Source: Acidobacteriaceae bacterium
GTDB taxonomy: Bacteria; Acidobacteriota; Terriglobia; Terriglobales; Acidobacteriaceae
Direction: 5' to 3'
NCBI GenBank assembly: GCA_003131635.1
Contig: PKVZ01000071.1
Location: 17,813-51,146, forward strand
Length of the DNA stretch: 33,334 nucleotides
In this document: positions 14,505 through 23,425 of the stretch, in pieces
Layout: each line of letters opens with the position of its first letter
Numbering within the stretch: position 1 is the stretch's first letter
Position numbers and translations under genes: made by a program
Notes under the pieces: generated by a model
The model's input: only the letters and a program-made list of their open reading frames with translations
Database searches by the model: none
Told to the model about the DNA's origin: nothing

Positions 14505-16247
14505 ATGAAAAGATTTCTTGCAGTATTGCTGATCGTCACAGGAACGATTGTCAGCGCAACGTCGGCCTATGCCGACAACACGAAGATATCGCCGGAACTG
14601 CGCAATCTGCCGTCGAACCAGCAGGCGCAAGTCATCGTTCAATATGCGCCCGGAACCCAGCTGACCTGCACCGGGCTGCTCGGCTTGCTCGATTGCGTAT
14701 TAAATGACGTTGTTCAGCTGGGCGGCACCATCCTGGGACAACTCCCGCTGGTCAATGGCCTGGTCGCGCAACTCGATGGCAATGGTATCGTCAGCCTCTC
14801 GAACCAGTCAAATGTTGTCTACATCAGCTCCGACCGCCCATTGGCGCCTTCGGACACCAATGCTAACGTCGCCATCAACACGCAATTCGCTTGGCAATCG
14901 GGCTATAGCGGAACTGGAGTTGGCGTAGCCCTGATCGACAGTGGCGTCAACAATCATCCCGACCTGTATCAGGGGATCCTGCCGTTCTCGCGAGTCGTTT
15001 ATCAGCAATCCTTCGTGCCGGGAAATTCGAGTTCCGCCGATCAGTTTGGTCACGGTACGCACGTCGCAGGCCTGATTGCAGGCGACGGCCTCAGTTCCAC
15101 CGGACCTTTTTTCAGTCAGACCTTTAAAGGCGTTGCGCCCGGCGCAAACATCGTCAACCTGCGCGTACTGGATCAGAACGGCGCGGGGACCGATAGCCTG
15201 GTGATCGCCGCCATCAATCAGGCAATCTCTCTCAAATCGCGCTACAACATTCGTGTGATCAACCTTTCGCTCGGCCGTGCCGTATACGAAACCTACACGC
15301 TCGATCCTCTTTGCCAGGCGGTCGAAGCGGCATGGAAAAATGGAATCGTGGTGGTTGTGGCTGCCGGCAACAATGGCCGCTATCAGCCCACCGAGGGCTA
15401 TACCACCGTCACTTCGCCCGGCAACGACCCCTACGTCCTCACCGTCGGTGCAATGAAGCCGATGGGTACGCCCACGCGCACCGATGACTTGATCGCCAGC
15501 TACAGCTCCAAAGGTCCAACCGTAGTTGATGCAGTCGTCAAACCGGATCTCGTCGCCCCCGGCAACCTGCTGATTTCGCTGGCAGCGCCCAGCTCATCTC
15601 TTTACACTCAGAATCCTGGCAATCAGGTTCCCTACACCTACTATGTCAACGGAGGCAGCAGCTCACCTTCGTCCGCCTACTTCACGCTGAGTGGAACCAG
15701 CATGGCCACCGGCGTGGTCAGCGGAGTCGTCGCCGACCTGCTGCAGCAAAATCCGCGCCTTACTCCCGATCAGGTCAAGGCCCGGCTAATGCTGACGGCA
15801 TACAAGACCTTCCCGCAATCCAGCAGCACGACCGATCCCACCACCGGCATCACCTACACCGATCAGTACGACGTCTTCACCGTCGGCGCCGGTTACGTCG
15901 ATGTCGAAGCCGCTCTCAACAGCTCCGTCGTGGCGAAAGGGACAGCAATGTCTCCCATCGCGACGTTCAATTCCAATACCAATGAAGTGACTCTCACCGA
16001 CGATCCCTCCGCCGTCTGGAATACTTCCTCCACCTGGTCGAACACAGCCGTGTGGGGCGCGTCGCAGTTCGTGACCGGCGCAATCACAACCTCGACCGGC
16101 GCCACAGCATCGAGCAGCACACTATCGGGCAACCAAGCCCTGTGGGGCTCCCAGGCGTTATGGGGTAGCCAGGCCCTGTGGGGCTCCCAGGCGCTGTGGG
16201 GAAGCCAAGCTCTCTGGGGCAGCAATGTCGCCGCCGGAGAAAACTAA
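14505..16247 (+). CDS. Exported subtilisin-like serine protease (S8) with QALWGS repeat tail
   Basis: 580 residues from ATG 14505, chosen because it begins a clear signal peptide (MKRFLAVLLIVTGTIVSATSAYA, cleavage near 23) with a G-rich site just upstream. Residues about 25-115 act as an inhibitor-like propeptide (VIVQYAPG..., VVYISSDRPL). The S8 domain spans about 125-475 with the full catalytic set: Asp145 in ALIDSGV, His183 in FGHGTHVAG, oxyanion Asn289 in AAGNNG, and Ser399 in LSGTSMATG. The tail holds TWSNTAVWGAS and then five perfect QALWGS units (residues 544-573) before NVAAGEN. The last part may bind surfaces or guide secretion; this is unknown. An intrinsic terminator follows. Confidence 0.94.
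   Translation: MKRFLAVLLIVTGTIVSATSAYADNTKISPELRNLPSNQQAQVIVQYAPGTQLTCTGLLGLLDCVLNDVVQLGGTILGQLPLVNGLVAQLDGNGIVSLSNQSNVVYISSDRPLAPSDTNANVAINTQFAWQSGYSGTGVGVALIDSGVNNHPDLYQGILPFSRVVYQQSFVPGNSSSADQFGHGTHVAGLIAGDGLSSTGPFFSQTFKGVAPGANIVNLRVLDQNGAGTDSLVIAAINQAISLKSRYNIRVINLSLGRAVYETYTLDPLCQAVEAAWKNGIVVVVAAGNNGRYQPTEGYTTVTSPGNDPYVLTVGAMKPMGTPTRTDDLIASYSSKGPTVVDAVVKPDLVAPGNLLISLAAPSSSLYTQNPGNQVPYTYYVNGGSSSPSSAYFTLSGTSMATGVVSGVVADLLQQNPRLTPDQVKARLMLTAYKTFPQSSSTTDPTTGITYTDQYDVFTVGAGYVDVEAALNSSVVAKGTAMSPIATFNSNTNEVTLTDDPSAVWNTSSTWSNTAVWGASQFVTGAITTSTGATASSSTLSGNQALWGSQALWGSQALWGSQALWGSQALWGSNVAAGEN
16134..16223 (+). repeat. Five in-frame 18-bp repeats encoding QALWGS
   Basis: Five consecutive 18-bp units each encode Gln-Ala-Leu-Trp-Gly-Ser without any amino-acid change. 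Synonymous bases vary (CTG/TTA/CTC for Leu, TCC/AGC for Ser), so the peptide and not the DNA appears to be conserved. No spacers exist, so it is not a CRISPR array. Confidence 0.95.
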
Positions 16248-16249
16248 GA

Positions 16250-16269
16250 TTCACCTCTCGTGAGGTGAA
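16250..16269 (+). repeat. Perfect hairpin directly after the subtilase gene
   Basis: TTCACCTC-TCGT-GAGGTGAA forms an 8-bp stem two bases past the stop codon. It shares two A with the larger terminator stem that follows, so the two structures are mutually exclusive at their edges. Confidence 0.6.
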
Positions 16270-16304
16270 GGGGCCGGATCCTTCGCGACCGGCCCCTTTT
16301 ATTT
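16268..16304 (+). terminator. Intrinsic terminator of the subtilase gene
   Basis: A 10-bp stem AAGGGGCCGG/CCGGCCCCTT with an 11-nt loop is followed by TTATTT. It lies about 20 nt past the stop codon. Confidence 0.9.
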
Positions 16305-16328
16305 CCTGGAAAATATTTCCTGGAAAAT
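16301..16328. repeat. Perfect 14-bp tandem duplication
   Basis: ATTTCCTGGAAAAT occurs twice head to tail. Each copy contains TTTCC-T-GGAAA, a 5-bp inverted repeat. It lies between the subtilase terminator and the tRNA gene. Confidence 0.85.
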
Positions 16329-16404
16329 TCCGCCCGTCGCTGGCCACCACCGCAGCAACCTCAAGTTTTGCGCCTTGATTTGCCGTAGAATGTATTTCTG
16401 CATC

Positions 16405-16481
16405 GCGCCCGTAGCTCAATCGGATAGAGCATCTGCCTTCGGAGCAGAGGGTTGGGAGTTCGAGTCTCTCCGGGCGCACCA
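16405..16481 (+). tRNA. tRNA-Arg (anticodon TCG), CCA end encoded
   Basis: The 77-nt sequence folds as a cloverleaf. The acceptor stem is GCGCCCG/CGGGCGC. The anticodon stem TCTGC/GCAGA carries the loop CTTCGGA with anticodon TCG at 16439-16441, and the T-loop is TTCGAGT. The discriminator A and CCA are genomic. It decodes the Arg codon CGA. It stands alone between the subtilase and the convergent LysR gene. No integrase gene or duplicated tRNA 3' end is seen nearby. Confidence 0.95.
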
Positions 16482-16528
16482 GATTTCGATCATCGGATAA
16501 CTAAAACGCGTTGCCGACCCGCCGGAAG

Positions 16529-17509
16529 TCATCGGCGCCTCGCATCGAGATGCCGGGCGGGGCGTCGCTTTCCATCGGCTTTGCGTTTAGCTTTCGACAC
16601 CGGCGGTTCCAACGCCAGGACGTCTTCGATCTGCTCCCGCAGCCAGCGGTTTGCCGGATCATTCTCTACGCTTTCGTGCCAATACAAGTGGGCTTCCAGA
16701 CGGGGCGCGGGAAGCGGGAAAGCATGTATCTGGTTTATCGGACCAGTGTTCAGCAACCGCGCGTGGCGCTCCGGCAAAGTCAATAACATCTCGGTCTTAT
16801 TTACCACCAGACAGGCAGTGAAATTGTGCTGGCTGCGCAGAAACACCTGCCGGCGAAGTCCGCGCCGGCTAAGTTCGACATCGATCAAACTGGGACCCTG
16901 TCGCCGCGAGGACACTTGAATGTGGCGCTGAGCCAGGTAAGTCTCCAGGTCGAGAGTGCCCGCGATCGCGGGATGACCCTGACGCGCAACCACCACGAAT
17001 CCTTCATTCAAAAGCCATTTGTGCCGAATGCGATCGCTTATCGTCATCGGGATTTCGATGGCCAGATCGACGGAACCACTGGCCAGTTCGGTCTCGAGGT
17101 CCCTGCGTTTGACCCGCGATGTCGTGATCGACATTCCCGGCGCGGCCTGCGCCAAACGGTTCAACAATGGCGGCAGGATCAAGGCTTCGAGATACTCCCA
17201 TAGCGACAGGTGAAAACTCCGCCGGGCGTGTTCGGGAACAAAGTTGTGACTCTGGCTGAGGTTTGCCTCGAGGATTTGCAACGCCTGCCGCACTTGTTCA
17301 ATCATGTTGCGGGTGAACGGAGTCGGCATCATGTGCGCGCCCTGGCGCACGAACAAAGGGTCCTGCAGCAGATCGCGCAATCTCTTCAGCGCGTGGCTGA
17401 TGGCGGGTTGGGTGAGGTTCAGTTGCTGCCCCGCGCGAGTGATATTGCCCTCGCGATAGATGGCCTCCAGCACCACGAACAGGTTCAAATCTACCTGGCT
17501 TAAATGCAC
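16529..17509 (-). CDS. LysR-family transcriptional regulator
   Basis: 326 residues from a GTG at 17509 (MHLSQVDLNLFVVLEAIYREGNITRAGQQLNLTQPAISHALKRLRDLL). Residues 1-65 are the winged helix-turn-helix typical of LysR-type regulators. Residues about 90-300 form the two-lobed effector-binding domain (FHLSLWEYLEALILPPLL, SGSVDLAIEI, LLNEGFVVVARQGHP), resembling the NodD/PnbR-like subgroup. A basic tail (KAKRKADGKRRPARH) ends the protein. It is divergent from the ACAD10/11-like gene with 88 bp between, and a LysR-type T-N11-A site lies in that gap. It probably controls that gene, with an acyl-type or aromatic effector; the effector is not predictable. Confidence 0.94.
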   Translation of the reverse strand: MHLSQVDLNLFVVLEAIYREGNITRAGQQLNLTQPAISHALKRLRDLLQDPLFVRQGAHMMPTPFTRNMIEQVRQALQILEANLSQSHNFVPEHARRSFHLSLWEYLEALILPPLLNRLAQAAPGMSITTSRVKRRDLETELASGSVDLAIEIPMTISDRIRHKWLLNEGFVVVARQGHPAIAGTLDLETYLAQRHIQVSSRRQGPSLIDVELSRRGLRRQVFLRSQHNFTACLVVNKTEMLLTLPERHARLLNTGPINQIHAFPLPAPRLEAHLYWHESVENDPANRWLREQIEDVLALEPPVSKAKRKADGKRRPARHLDARRR

Positions 17510-17519
17510 GCTGCATATA

Positions 17520-17534
17520 CTACAAGATTCGTAG
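17520..17534. promoter_or_regulatory. LysR-box candidate
   Basis: CTAC-AAGATTC-GTAG contains the T-N11-A core expected for LysR-type regulators. It lies in the 88-bp divergent gap, 11 bp from the lysR start and 64 bp from the dehydrogenase start. Confidence 0.45.
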
Positions 17535-17597
17535 AATTCATTTGGAGAATTATGCGGGACTGGTTAGGCTAAGTTGCTTCGGAGAGAGCCGGTTTAC

Positions 17598-18830
17598 ATG
17601 GATTTTTCTTCGTCACCGAGAGCCCAAGGCTATGTTCAGCGCCTCTCTGCGTTCATGCACGAGCAGGTATTGCCGGCGGAGCCTGAGTATTGCGCGCAAT
17701 TGCAGAATGTTTCCGACTGGCGCAGTTGGAAGCAGCCTCCGGTGATGGAGACGTTGAAGGCCAAAGCGCGGGCGGCTGGACTGTGGAACCTGTTTCTTCC
17801 CGATGGGAAATATGGCGCCGGCCTAAGCAATGTGGAATACGCGCCTTTGGCGGAGATTACCGGGCGATCTTTGATCGCGCCCGAAGTTTTCAACTGCAAC
17901 GCTCCCGACACGGGCAATATGGAAGTTCTGGTGAAGTATGGCTCGGAAGCGCAAAAGCTGCGCTGGCTTGCGCCTCTGCTGGCCGGCGAAATTCGCTCCG
18001 CATTTTGCATGACAGAACCGGATGTGGCTTCCTCGGACGCCACCAACATGCAAGCCACGGCGCTCATTGAAGGCGACCACGTCGTCCTCAACGGTCGGAA
18101 GTGGTGGAGTTCGGGCATCGGGCATCCTCACTGCCGGCTGCTGATCTTCATGGGGTTGACTGAACTTTCTGCCCCGAAATACGAGCGTCATTCCATGGTC
18201 CTGGTGCCGCTCGCTACTCCGGGAGTGAAGATCGAACGTATGGTGCCGGTATTTGGTTCTTATGACGAGCCTTTCGGTCATGGTGAGGTTCGGTTCAGCA
18301 ATGTTCGGGTGCCACGCGACAACATTATTGCCGGGCCGGGCCGCGGCTTCGAAATCGCGCAGGGCCGGCTTGGTCCCGGCCGCATCCATCACTGCATGCG
18401 CACGCTGGGAGCGGCGGAACGCGCGCTTGAACTTTTGTGCCGCCGCTCGCTGCAGCGCGTGGCCTTCGGCAAGCCTTTGGCCGAACTGGGTGGGAACGCC
18501 GACGTGATTGCCAATGCACGAATCAAGCTGGAGCAAGCCCGGCTTCTGACTCTGAAGGCGGCGTGGATGCTCGATGAAGTTGGGACCAAAGGCGCGCGCA
18601 GCGAAATCTCCCAGATCAAGGTCGCGGTTCCGAACATTGCTTTGGAGATTATCGATCAGGCAATTCAAATGCACGGTGGCGCCGGCGTCTCTGACGATGT
18701 TCCCTTGACCGAATTGTTTGCCACGATTCGCACTCTACGCATTGCGGACGGGCCCGACGAAGTGCATCGCGCTCTGATCGCCAAGCTGGAACTGAACAAA
18801 TACAAATCCAGGATTATGGCTACGGCCTGA
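17598..18830 (+). CDS. Acyl-CoA dehydrogenase, ACAD10/ACAD11-like
   Basis: 410 residues from ATG 17598, with GGAGAGAG about a dozen bases upstream; an in-frame TTG eight codons earlier is less likely. It is a FAD flavoprotein with the usual three-part ACAD fold. Signatures are [17 protein letters not shown] (flavin/substrate loop), [81 protein letters not shown] at the C-terminus. The WWSSG and [10 protein letters not shown] pattern is that of the ACAD10/11 group, which processes phosphorylated 4-hydroxyacyl-CoA. In those human proteins the dehydrogenase is fused to an APH-type kinase; here such a kinase is encoded separately at 26666-27730. It is probably controlled by the divergent LysR gene. 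Confidence 0.93.
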   Translation: MDFSSSPRAQGYVQRLSAFMHEQVLPAEPEYCAQLQNVSDWRSWKQPPVMETLKAKARAAGLWNLFLPDGKYGAGLSNVEYAPLAEITGRSLIAPEVFNCNAPDTGNMEVLVKYGSEAQKLRWLAPLLAGEIRSAFCMTEPDVASSDATNMQATALIEGDHVVLNGRKWWSSGIGHPHCRLLIFMGLTELSAPKYERHSMVLVPLATPGVKIERMVPVFGSYDEPFGHGEVRFSNVRVPRDNIIAGPGRGFEIAQGRLGPGRIHHCMRTLGAAERALELLCRRSLQRVAFGKPLAELGGNADVIANARIKLEQARLLTLKAAWMLDEVGTKGARSEISQIKVAVPNIALEIIDQAIQMHGGAGVSDDVPLTELFATIRTLRIADGPDEVHRALIAKLELNKYKSRIMATA

Positions 18831-18961
18831 GCGCGCAGCGAGAGCCGTTCAGGGGGACGCTTTCCAGTGCCGACGAGTCGCCAGTCTGTAGGACGCCCAT
18901 AAGCATTGCGGGCCTGAGTTCCCCAGAGGCCCTCCTCAAGTGCGGAACAATCTAACCGCTT

Positions 18962-18981
18962 CGCACGTAGAACCACGTGCG
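18962..18981. promoter_or_regulatory. Inverted repeat upstream of the SnoaL-like gene
   Basis: CGCACGT-AGAACC-ACGTGCG has perfect 7-bp arms and ends 26 nt before the ATG at 19008. It could be an operator or a leader hairpin. Confidence 0.4.
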
Positions 18982-19007
18982 GATACCTCGCAGAGAAGGA
19001 TTCCTTC

Positions 19008-19499
19008 ATGAAAAAGACCTTTGCTCCGCTGCCAGCGCTTCTCTTTACAGCGCTGCTTGCTGCACCGCTTGCTCACATCCAGGCACAGGCTGCGCCTGCA
19101 CCCGATCCACTTTTTCAAACGATCCAGACGTTGGACGCCAAACTTTTCGACGCCTACAACCATTGCGATTTGGAGAAACTCGGATCGCTGTTGGCCGACG
19201 ATTTGGAGTTCTATCATGACAAGAGCGGCTTAACCAGCGGACGGCAAGCTCTGGTTGAGGGTGTGAAGAACAACATCTGTGGCAAGGTGACCAGAGAACT
19301 CGTTCCAGGGACGCTTGAGGTATACCCCATTGCCAACTACGGCGCAGTGGAGATTGGCGTTCACCGTTTCCACCATCCCGGACACGAGAATACCGAGTCT
19401 GTCGGCGAGGCGCAGTTCATTCACCTCTGGCAAAACAAAGATGGAGTATGGAAGATCACTCGTGTTATCAGCTTCGACCACCATTCCCTGACAAAGTGA
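19008..19499 (+). CDS. Secreted SnoaL/NTF2-like (DUF4440-type) protein
   Basis: 163 residues with a signal peptide (MKKTFAPLPALLFTALLAAPLAHIQAQA, cleavage near 26-28). The mature part is a single NTF2-like cone fold: LDAKLFDAYNHCDLEKLGSLLADDLEFYHDKSGL, then strands with VEIGVHRFHH and AQFIHLWQNKDGVWKITRVISFDHH. This fold hosts many small-molecule enzymes and binding proteins, and the His-rich strands (FHHPGHE, DHH) might bind a metal or ligand. No specific function can be given. GAGAAGGA lies six bases before the ATG. It is separated by 177 bp from the dehydrogenase gene and convergent to the receptor gene. Confidence 0.85.
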   Translation: MKKTFAPLPALLFTALLAAPLAHIQAQAAPAPDPLFQTIQTLDAKLFDAYNHCDLEKLGSLLADDLEFYHDKSGLTSGRQALVEGVKNNICGKVTRELVPGTLEVYPIANYGAVEIGVHRFHHPGHENTESVGEAQFIHLWQNKDGVWKITRVISFDHHSLTK

Positions 19500-19585
19500 A
19501 CAGTGACCGGCTGATTGCGATGCTGTCCAGAGGTTCAGTCGTACATTCCCGGCTCACGCCGTTCGCGAGCGGATGAGCGCCCGCC

Positions 19586-22500
19586 TCAGAACGACAAGCG
19601 CACGCCGAGTTGCACCTGCCGCTTCGGAAACGCGGAAGTGAAGGCCAGCGGCGTGCTGGAAGTGGCCGTCCCGCCGCCCGGCAGCGCCGTGCCCGGCCGG
19701 ATCCCGCTTACGTTGAAGGTGGTGAACCCCGGGGTCAAACCAAAGAGCGGGCTGACCTCATTGTTTACGCTGGCAAAATTCGTCCGGTTCGCAATGTTGA
19801 ATCCTTCCGCAGTGAACTGCAGGTTTGCCTTTTCGCCCAGCTTGTGCGCCCAGGTCAAGCGCATGTCAAAGTCAATGTAATCGGGACCAAGGCCAGTGTC
19901 GCGCGGCGCTCCGATGGGACGTTCATTCGTTGTATGGTTGTCGCCGTTCACTTCTCCGCCCGCCAGCAAGTTGAAAGGATGCCCGCTGTGGGCCGAAAAG
20001 ATGGGAGCCAGCTGAAAGCCCGACAAAATATTTTCTTTCCACGGACTGTCGAGCACACCCGCAATCACTACTTTGCTCCGCTGATCGAACTCGGAAAGGC
20101 TGCGATCCAGGTTGATGTTTGTCGGATCCTGTGGACCGTAATCGGAGTTGTAATCCGTGGACGTGTCATAGCCTTTGCTGAATGTGTAATTGCCAAACAA
20201 AGTGAAGTGCTGGCGGAAGCGCTTCTTGACCTCCACAATGGCGCCCTCGTAAAGCGCATAGGCCTGTGAGCTGTACTGGTTGTTCTGCACCACCAGCGGA
20301 TTTACAAAGCACTGAATGTTTGGGTTATCACAGGGCAGGCCGCCAGGCTCAGTTCCTCCCAGCGGATCGGCGCCCGCGGCTGTGGTGTTCCAGTTGCGAT
20401 AGGAAATCGTTTGACCATTGGCCAGAGTCAGCGTGGTGAATGGCGCCGGCAGCAGGTTGGTATCGATCGCGATCGGGAGCCTTTGCGTGTGAGTATAGAT
20501 TCCGCTCACAGAAATCGAGAACCCGGTTCCCATCTCCCGTTCAATTCCGAAGGAAGCCTGTTGCGCGATGGGCGGGCGATATCCGGGTTGATTCACGAAC
20601 ACCACCTGCAGCGGACCGACGGGACCGCTATTCGTAACATTGATGCCAAACGGAGCCACAGCAGCCGGCGTGATGCAGGCCGCATTCCCCGGGGTCGGGG
20701 TTGTGCACTGAATTAATCCCTGCGCAAAGAGTGTCTGGAAAACGGTGGGCGCGCCCGCCAACTTTAAGGCCGGCACCCCGCCAATCGGATCTACATAAAT
20801 AGAAATTTCGCGGTTGCACGGGCTAGAGCCAGTACCGGGGATTATCGGTACACCGAACTGGGAGACTCCGCAAGTCGCCGTCAGATTTGCGACCTGGCTC
20901 GGTCCTCCGATGTTCTCGACCGCAGACTTATTCTGGTTAACCGCCCCCAGGCTTAAGTCGACGTCGGGAATTTGTACGTCCACGGGTCCGTAGAAAATTC
21001 CGTACCCGCCGCGGACCACAGTCTTATGATCCTTGAATGGATCCCATGCGAATGAAACCCGGGGCGCAAAATCTTTCTTATAGGTTGTCAATGGGGCGAA
21101 TTGCGAGTCCAGGTCGTAGCGGAGACCGTAATCAAGAGTGAGGTTTGGCGCGATCTTCCAGGAATCCTGCCCATAGAACGCGGTCAGCGGCCGGCTGTAA
21201 TACGGGTATGTGGGATTTCCGAAACCTTGCTGGTAAACCTGCGGCAAGCCAAACGATGCCGATTGCAGCGGGTTGATGGTGGTGGTAGCAAGCTGTGGGC
21301 TGATCAGAAATCCAGGCAGAGAACCGAACACAAAACGGCCGGGAAAGAAGGTGTGCGATTCGGTGTGATTGCCGCGGAGTAGTTCGTAGGCGCCAAACTT
21401 GAGGTTGTGATGGCCGCGGGTCACGGAGAAATTGTCCGCGAATTCGTAACGCCGCAGGATGGTGAGATTGGGTATGAAAATGTTCGTTCCCAAATTATTG
21501 ATGAAGCTGGGAATCTGGAGCCCAACCTGTCCCGGTTCGTTCGGAATCACGTTAAAGCTGTTGTAATCCCATTGCACCCGAGCCTCGTTCCCAGCAGTCG
21601 AACTGAACTGGCGATACCAGGCGGCTTGCAAATTGTTATCGTAGGTGTGGAGCGAACTTCCCGCTGAATAAGCAGTCAACGACTGCACATCTGGAGACTC
21701 TTCCAGATCGTGCCCATATCTGTACGTTACGGAGATCTCGTTGTTCGTATCGAAGCGGTGATCCAGGCGGCCCGACGCCAGGTATTCCCGCGTGTCGTAG
21801 GGGAAAAGTCCGCCCTGAGTTTCGAACTGATCGATCAGGAAGCCGTTCAATGCGCCCTGCCCCGGAGTTATGAATGGGTTCGCACCTCCGGGATTCGGGT
21901 TGACCGTTAAAATGCTCTGCAGAGCAAAACCGCAAACACTCGGCGGCAGGGGTACGCTGGGCAAGCAAGGCACCGGCGCCGGTGATGGGTTTGTCTCCAG
22001 CGTGCCAATAATGGCATTCTGCGCCGCCGTCGGACGAAAAACATTCGTGTCGGTCAACAGAGGAACCGCGTTCTGCGCATTTTGCCGCAAGCCCTCGAAT
22101 GCGGCAAATAGAAACGTCTTATCTTTCTTGATCGGGAAACCCACCGTGCCGCCGTATTGCTGGCGGCTCAAATTATCCTTTATCGGCGAACCCAAAGTAT
22201 CGGGGTTGGCAGGATTGAAGGTCTGTCCGGGCTGCAATGCCTGGCTGAAGGAAAACGGATTTGCGGCGTCCAACGCATCGTTGCGGAAAAACCCATAGAG
22301 CGTGCCGTGCACTTTGTCGGTGCCGGACTTGGTTACAATATTGATCGACGCCCCGGTGGCTGCGCCCAGGTCTGCAGCGTAGTTGCTGCGATTGATCTGG
22401 AATTCCTGCACATCGTCCTGGCTCACTGTCAGGCGCACGCCCCCGCTATCTCCCGAGGTCTCGCCCCCATCCACCGTTATGCTGTTTCCCCGGCCATTGC

Positions 22501-23158
22501 TGCCGTAGAAGGACAATCCGCTTTGCGGCGTTTGTTTGACTCTGAAATCCTGGTCCCCCGCCAGTCGGGTGGCATCGGAGACCCCGGGTGCAAGCAAGGT
22601 AAACGTAAGATAATCGCGCCGGTCAATCGGCAGGTCGGCGATGTACTGTTGCGAGATTCTGTCCGCCTGGCTGCCTCGTTCAGTCTCCACCTGCGGGGGT
22701 TGGTCCGTTACCTCGACCACCGTTGCAACCCTGGAAGGATTCAGTTTGAAATCGGAGATGACCGTCTGGCCGACCTCGACGGTGACTCCCCTTCGAATCT
22801 GTGTGCCAAACGTTGCCATTTCCGCGCTGACGTCATAAGTCGCGGGCGAAAGCCCGGTTACTCGGAATTGACCGGTGGAATTTGTCGTGGCGGTGCGCTT
22901 CAGACCAGTTTGTGTATCCCCCACAGTGACCGTAGCTTTCAGCAAAACGCCGCCCGCAGCGTCGGTCACCGTCCCGGTAATTTCTCCCGAAGAGCCCACG
23001 CCCTGTGCGTAAGCTATAGAGGTTGCGAGCAAGAAGCACGCCAGGATACCTATACGTGAGACTGCGGCAATCCCTGAATAGAAAAATCCGCGTTTCCAGT
23101 AGCGCGTCCGTTGACCTGAAGCCGCACAATTACCAATACTGCTCCGTTCGAGACTCAT
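19586..23158 (-). CDS. Oar-like TonB-dependent outer-membrane receptor with carboxypeptidase-regulatory domain
   Basis: 1190 residues. The signal peptide has its hydrophobic core at about 34-50, with cleavage after AYAQ near 52. Residues about 57-140 are a carboxypeptidase-regulatory-like beta-sandwich (GEITGTVTDAAGGVLLKATVTVGDTQTG). A TonB plug follows (about 155-275: LPIDRRDYLTFTLLAPGV, FYGSNGRGNSITVDGGE). The rest is the 22-strand barrel, including YRYGHDLEE, FKLGAYELLRG, FGNYTFSKGYDTSTDY and a C-terminus RQVQLGVRLSF ending in Phe, as required for BAM insertion. This architecture is expanded in Acidobacteriota and serves energy-dependent uptake, often of oligosaccharides or other polymers. 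The substrate is unknown. GAGGG precedes the ATG by five bases. It has its own upstream region of 377 bp. Confidence 0.95.
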   Translation of the reverse strand: MSLERSSIGNCAASGQRTRYWKRGFFYSGIAAVSRIGILACFLLATSIAYAQGVGSSGEITGTVTDAAGGVLLKATVTVGDTQTGLKRTATTNSTGQFRVTGLSPATYDVSAEMATFGTQIRRGVTVEVGQTVISDFKLNPSRVATVVEVTDQPPQVETERGSQADRISQQYIADLPIDRRDYLTFTLLAPGVSDATRLAGDQDFRVKQTPQSGLSFYGSNGRGNSITVDGGETSGDSGGVRLTVSQDDVQEFQINRSNYAADLGAATGASINIVTKSGTDKVHGTLYGFFRNDALDAANPFSFSQALQPGQTFNPANPDTLGSPIKDNLSRQQYGGTVGFPIKKDKTFLFAAFEGLRQNAQNAVPLLTDTNVFRPTAAQNAIIGTLETNPSPAPVPCLPSVPLPPSVCGFALQSILTVNPNPGGANPFITPGQGALNGFLIDQFETQGGLFPYDTREYLASGRLDHRFDTNNEISVTYRYGHDLEESPDVQSLTAYSAGSSLHTYDNNLQAAWYRQFSSTAGNEARVQWDYNSFNVIPNEPGQVGLQIPSFINNLGTNIFIPNLTILRRYEFADNFSVTRGHHNLKFGAYELLRGNHTESHTFFPGRFVFGSLPGFLISPQLATTTINPLQSASFGLPQVYQQGFGNPTYPYYSRPLTAFYGQDSWKIAPNLTLDYGLRYDLDSQFAPLTTYKKDFAPRVSFAWDPFKDHKTVVRGGYGIFYGPVDVQIPDVDLSLGAVNQNKSAVENIGGPSQVANLTATCGVSQFGVPIIPGTGSSPCNREISIYVDPIGGVPALKLAGAPTVFQTLFAQGLIQCTTPTPGNAACITPAAVAPFGINVTNSGPVGPLQVVFVNQPGYRPPIAQQASFGIEREMGTGFSISVSGIYTHTQRLPIAIDTNLLPAPFTTLTLANGQTISYRNWNTTAAGADPLGGTEPGGLPCDNPNIQCFVNPLVVQNNQYSSQAYALYEGAIVEVKKRFRQHFTLFGNYTFSKGYDTSTDYNSDYGPQDPTNINLDRSLSEFDQRSKVVIAGVLDSPWKENILSGFQLAPIFSAHSGHPFNLLAGGEVNGDNHTTNERPIGAPRDTGLGPDYIDFDMRLTWAHKLGEKANLQFTAEGFNIANRTNFASVNNEVSPLFGLTPGFTTFNVSGIRPGTALPGGGTATSSTPLAFTSAFPKRQVQLGVRLSF

Positions 23159-23283
23159 ATTCCCTCTGCCTCACCAGGCTTGTCTTAAATCGCGATAAAG
23201 ATCCTCCGGCGGCTCAACCGGCGACCGGACAGGTTTCTTCCAACCCGACTGCTTCCAGGACAGAACGCCTTCGCGCTTCTTCT

Positions 23284-23314
23284 CTTGTTTTTGTTTTTTT
23301 TGTTTTTGTTTTGA
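23284..23314. repeat. Low-complexity (CAAAAA)n-like tract in the receptor leader
   Basis: On the receptor's coding strand the tract is runs of 4-8 A separated by single C (on + TTGTTTTTG...TTTTTTTTG...TTTTG). It lies about 130-155 nt upstream of the receptor start, within the probable 5' UTR. Confidence 0.7.
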
Positions 23315-23389
23315 ATTTGCTGAATGAGAACGGACAAAAAACTCCCCACGCTCCTCGCTTCAGGGCGCCGTATCTCCATAATGGCGCGT

Positions 23390-23418
23390 AGCGTATCCGC
23401 ATTCGCAAAATTCATCAA
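23390..23418 (-). promoter_or_regulatory. Candidate promoter of the receptor gene
   Basis: On the minus strand TTGATG and TACGCT are spaced by exactly 17 nt. The -35 match is good and the -10 match is modest. The site lies about 235 nt upstream of the receptor start. Confidence 0.35.
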
Positions 23419-23425
23419 ATGAATT
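23409..23425. promoter_or_regulatory. Palindrome overlapping the receptor promoter
   Basis: AATTCAT-CAA-ATGAATT has perfect 7-bp arms and covers the proposed -35 element of the receptor promoter, a typical place for an operator. Confidence 0.4.

Noticed and set aside
16134-16223. Regular short repeats that could suggest a CRISPR array
   Set aside because: Units are 18 bp, directly adjacent without spacers, and in frame within the subtilase gene.
16405-16481. tRNA-Arg as an integration site of a genomic island
   Set aside because: No integrase gene and no second copy of the tRNA 3' end were found in the window.
22157-23059. Plus-strand open frame of 300 codons
   Set aside because: Antisense to the TonB-dependent receptor; composition is Arg-rich and no family is recognised.
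23214-23408. Small Lys/Thr-rich open frames upstream of the receptor
   Set aside because: They arise from translating the CAAAA low-complexity tract and have no ribosome site or family.
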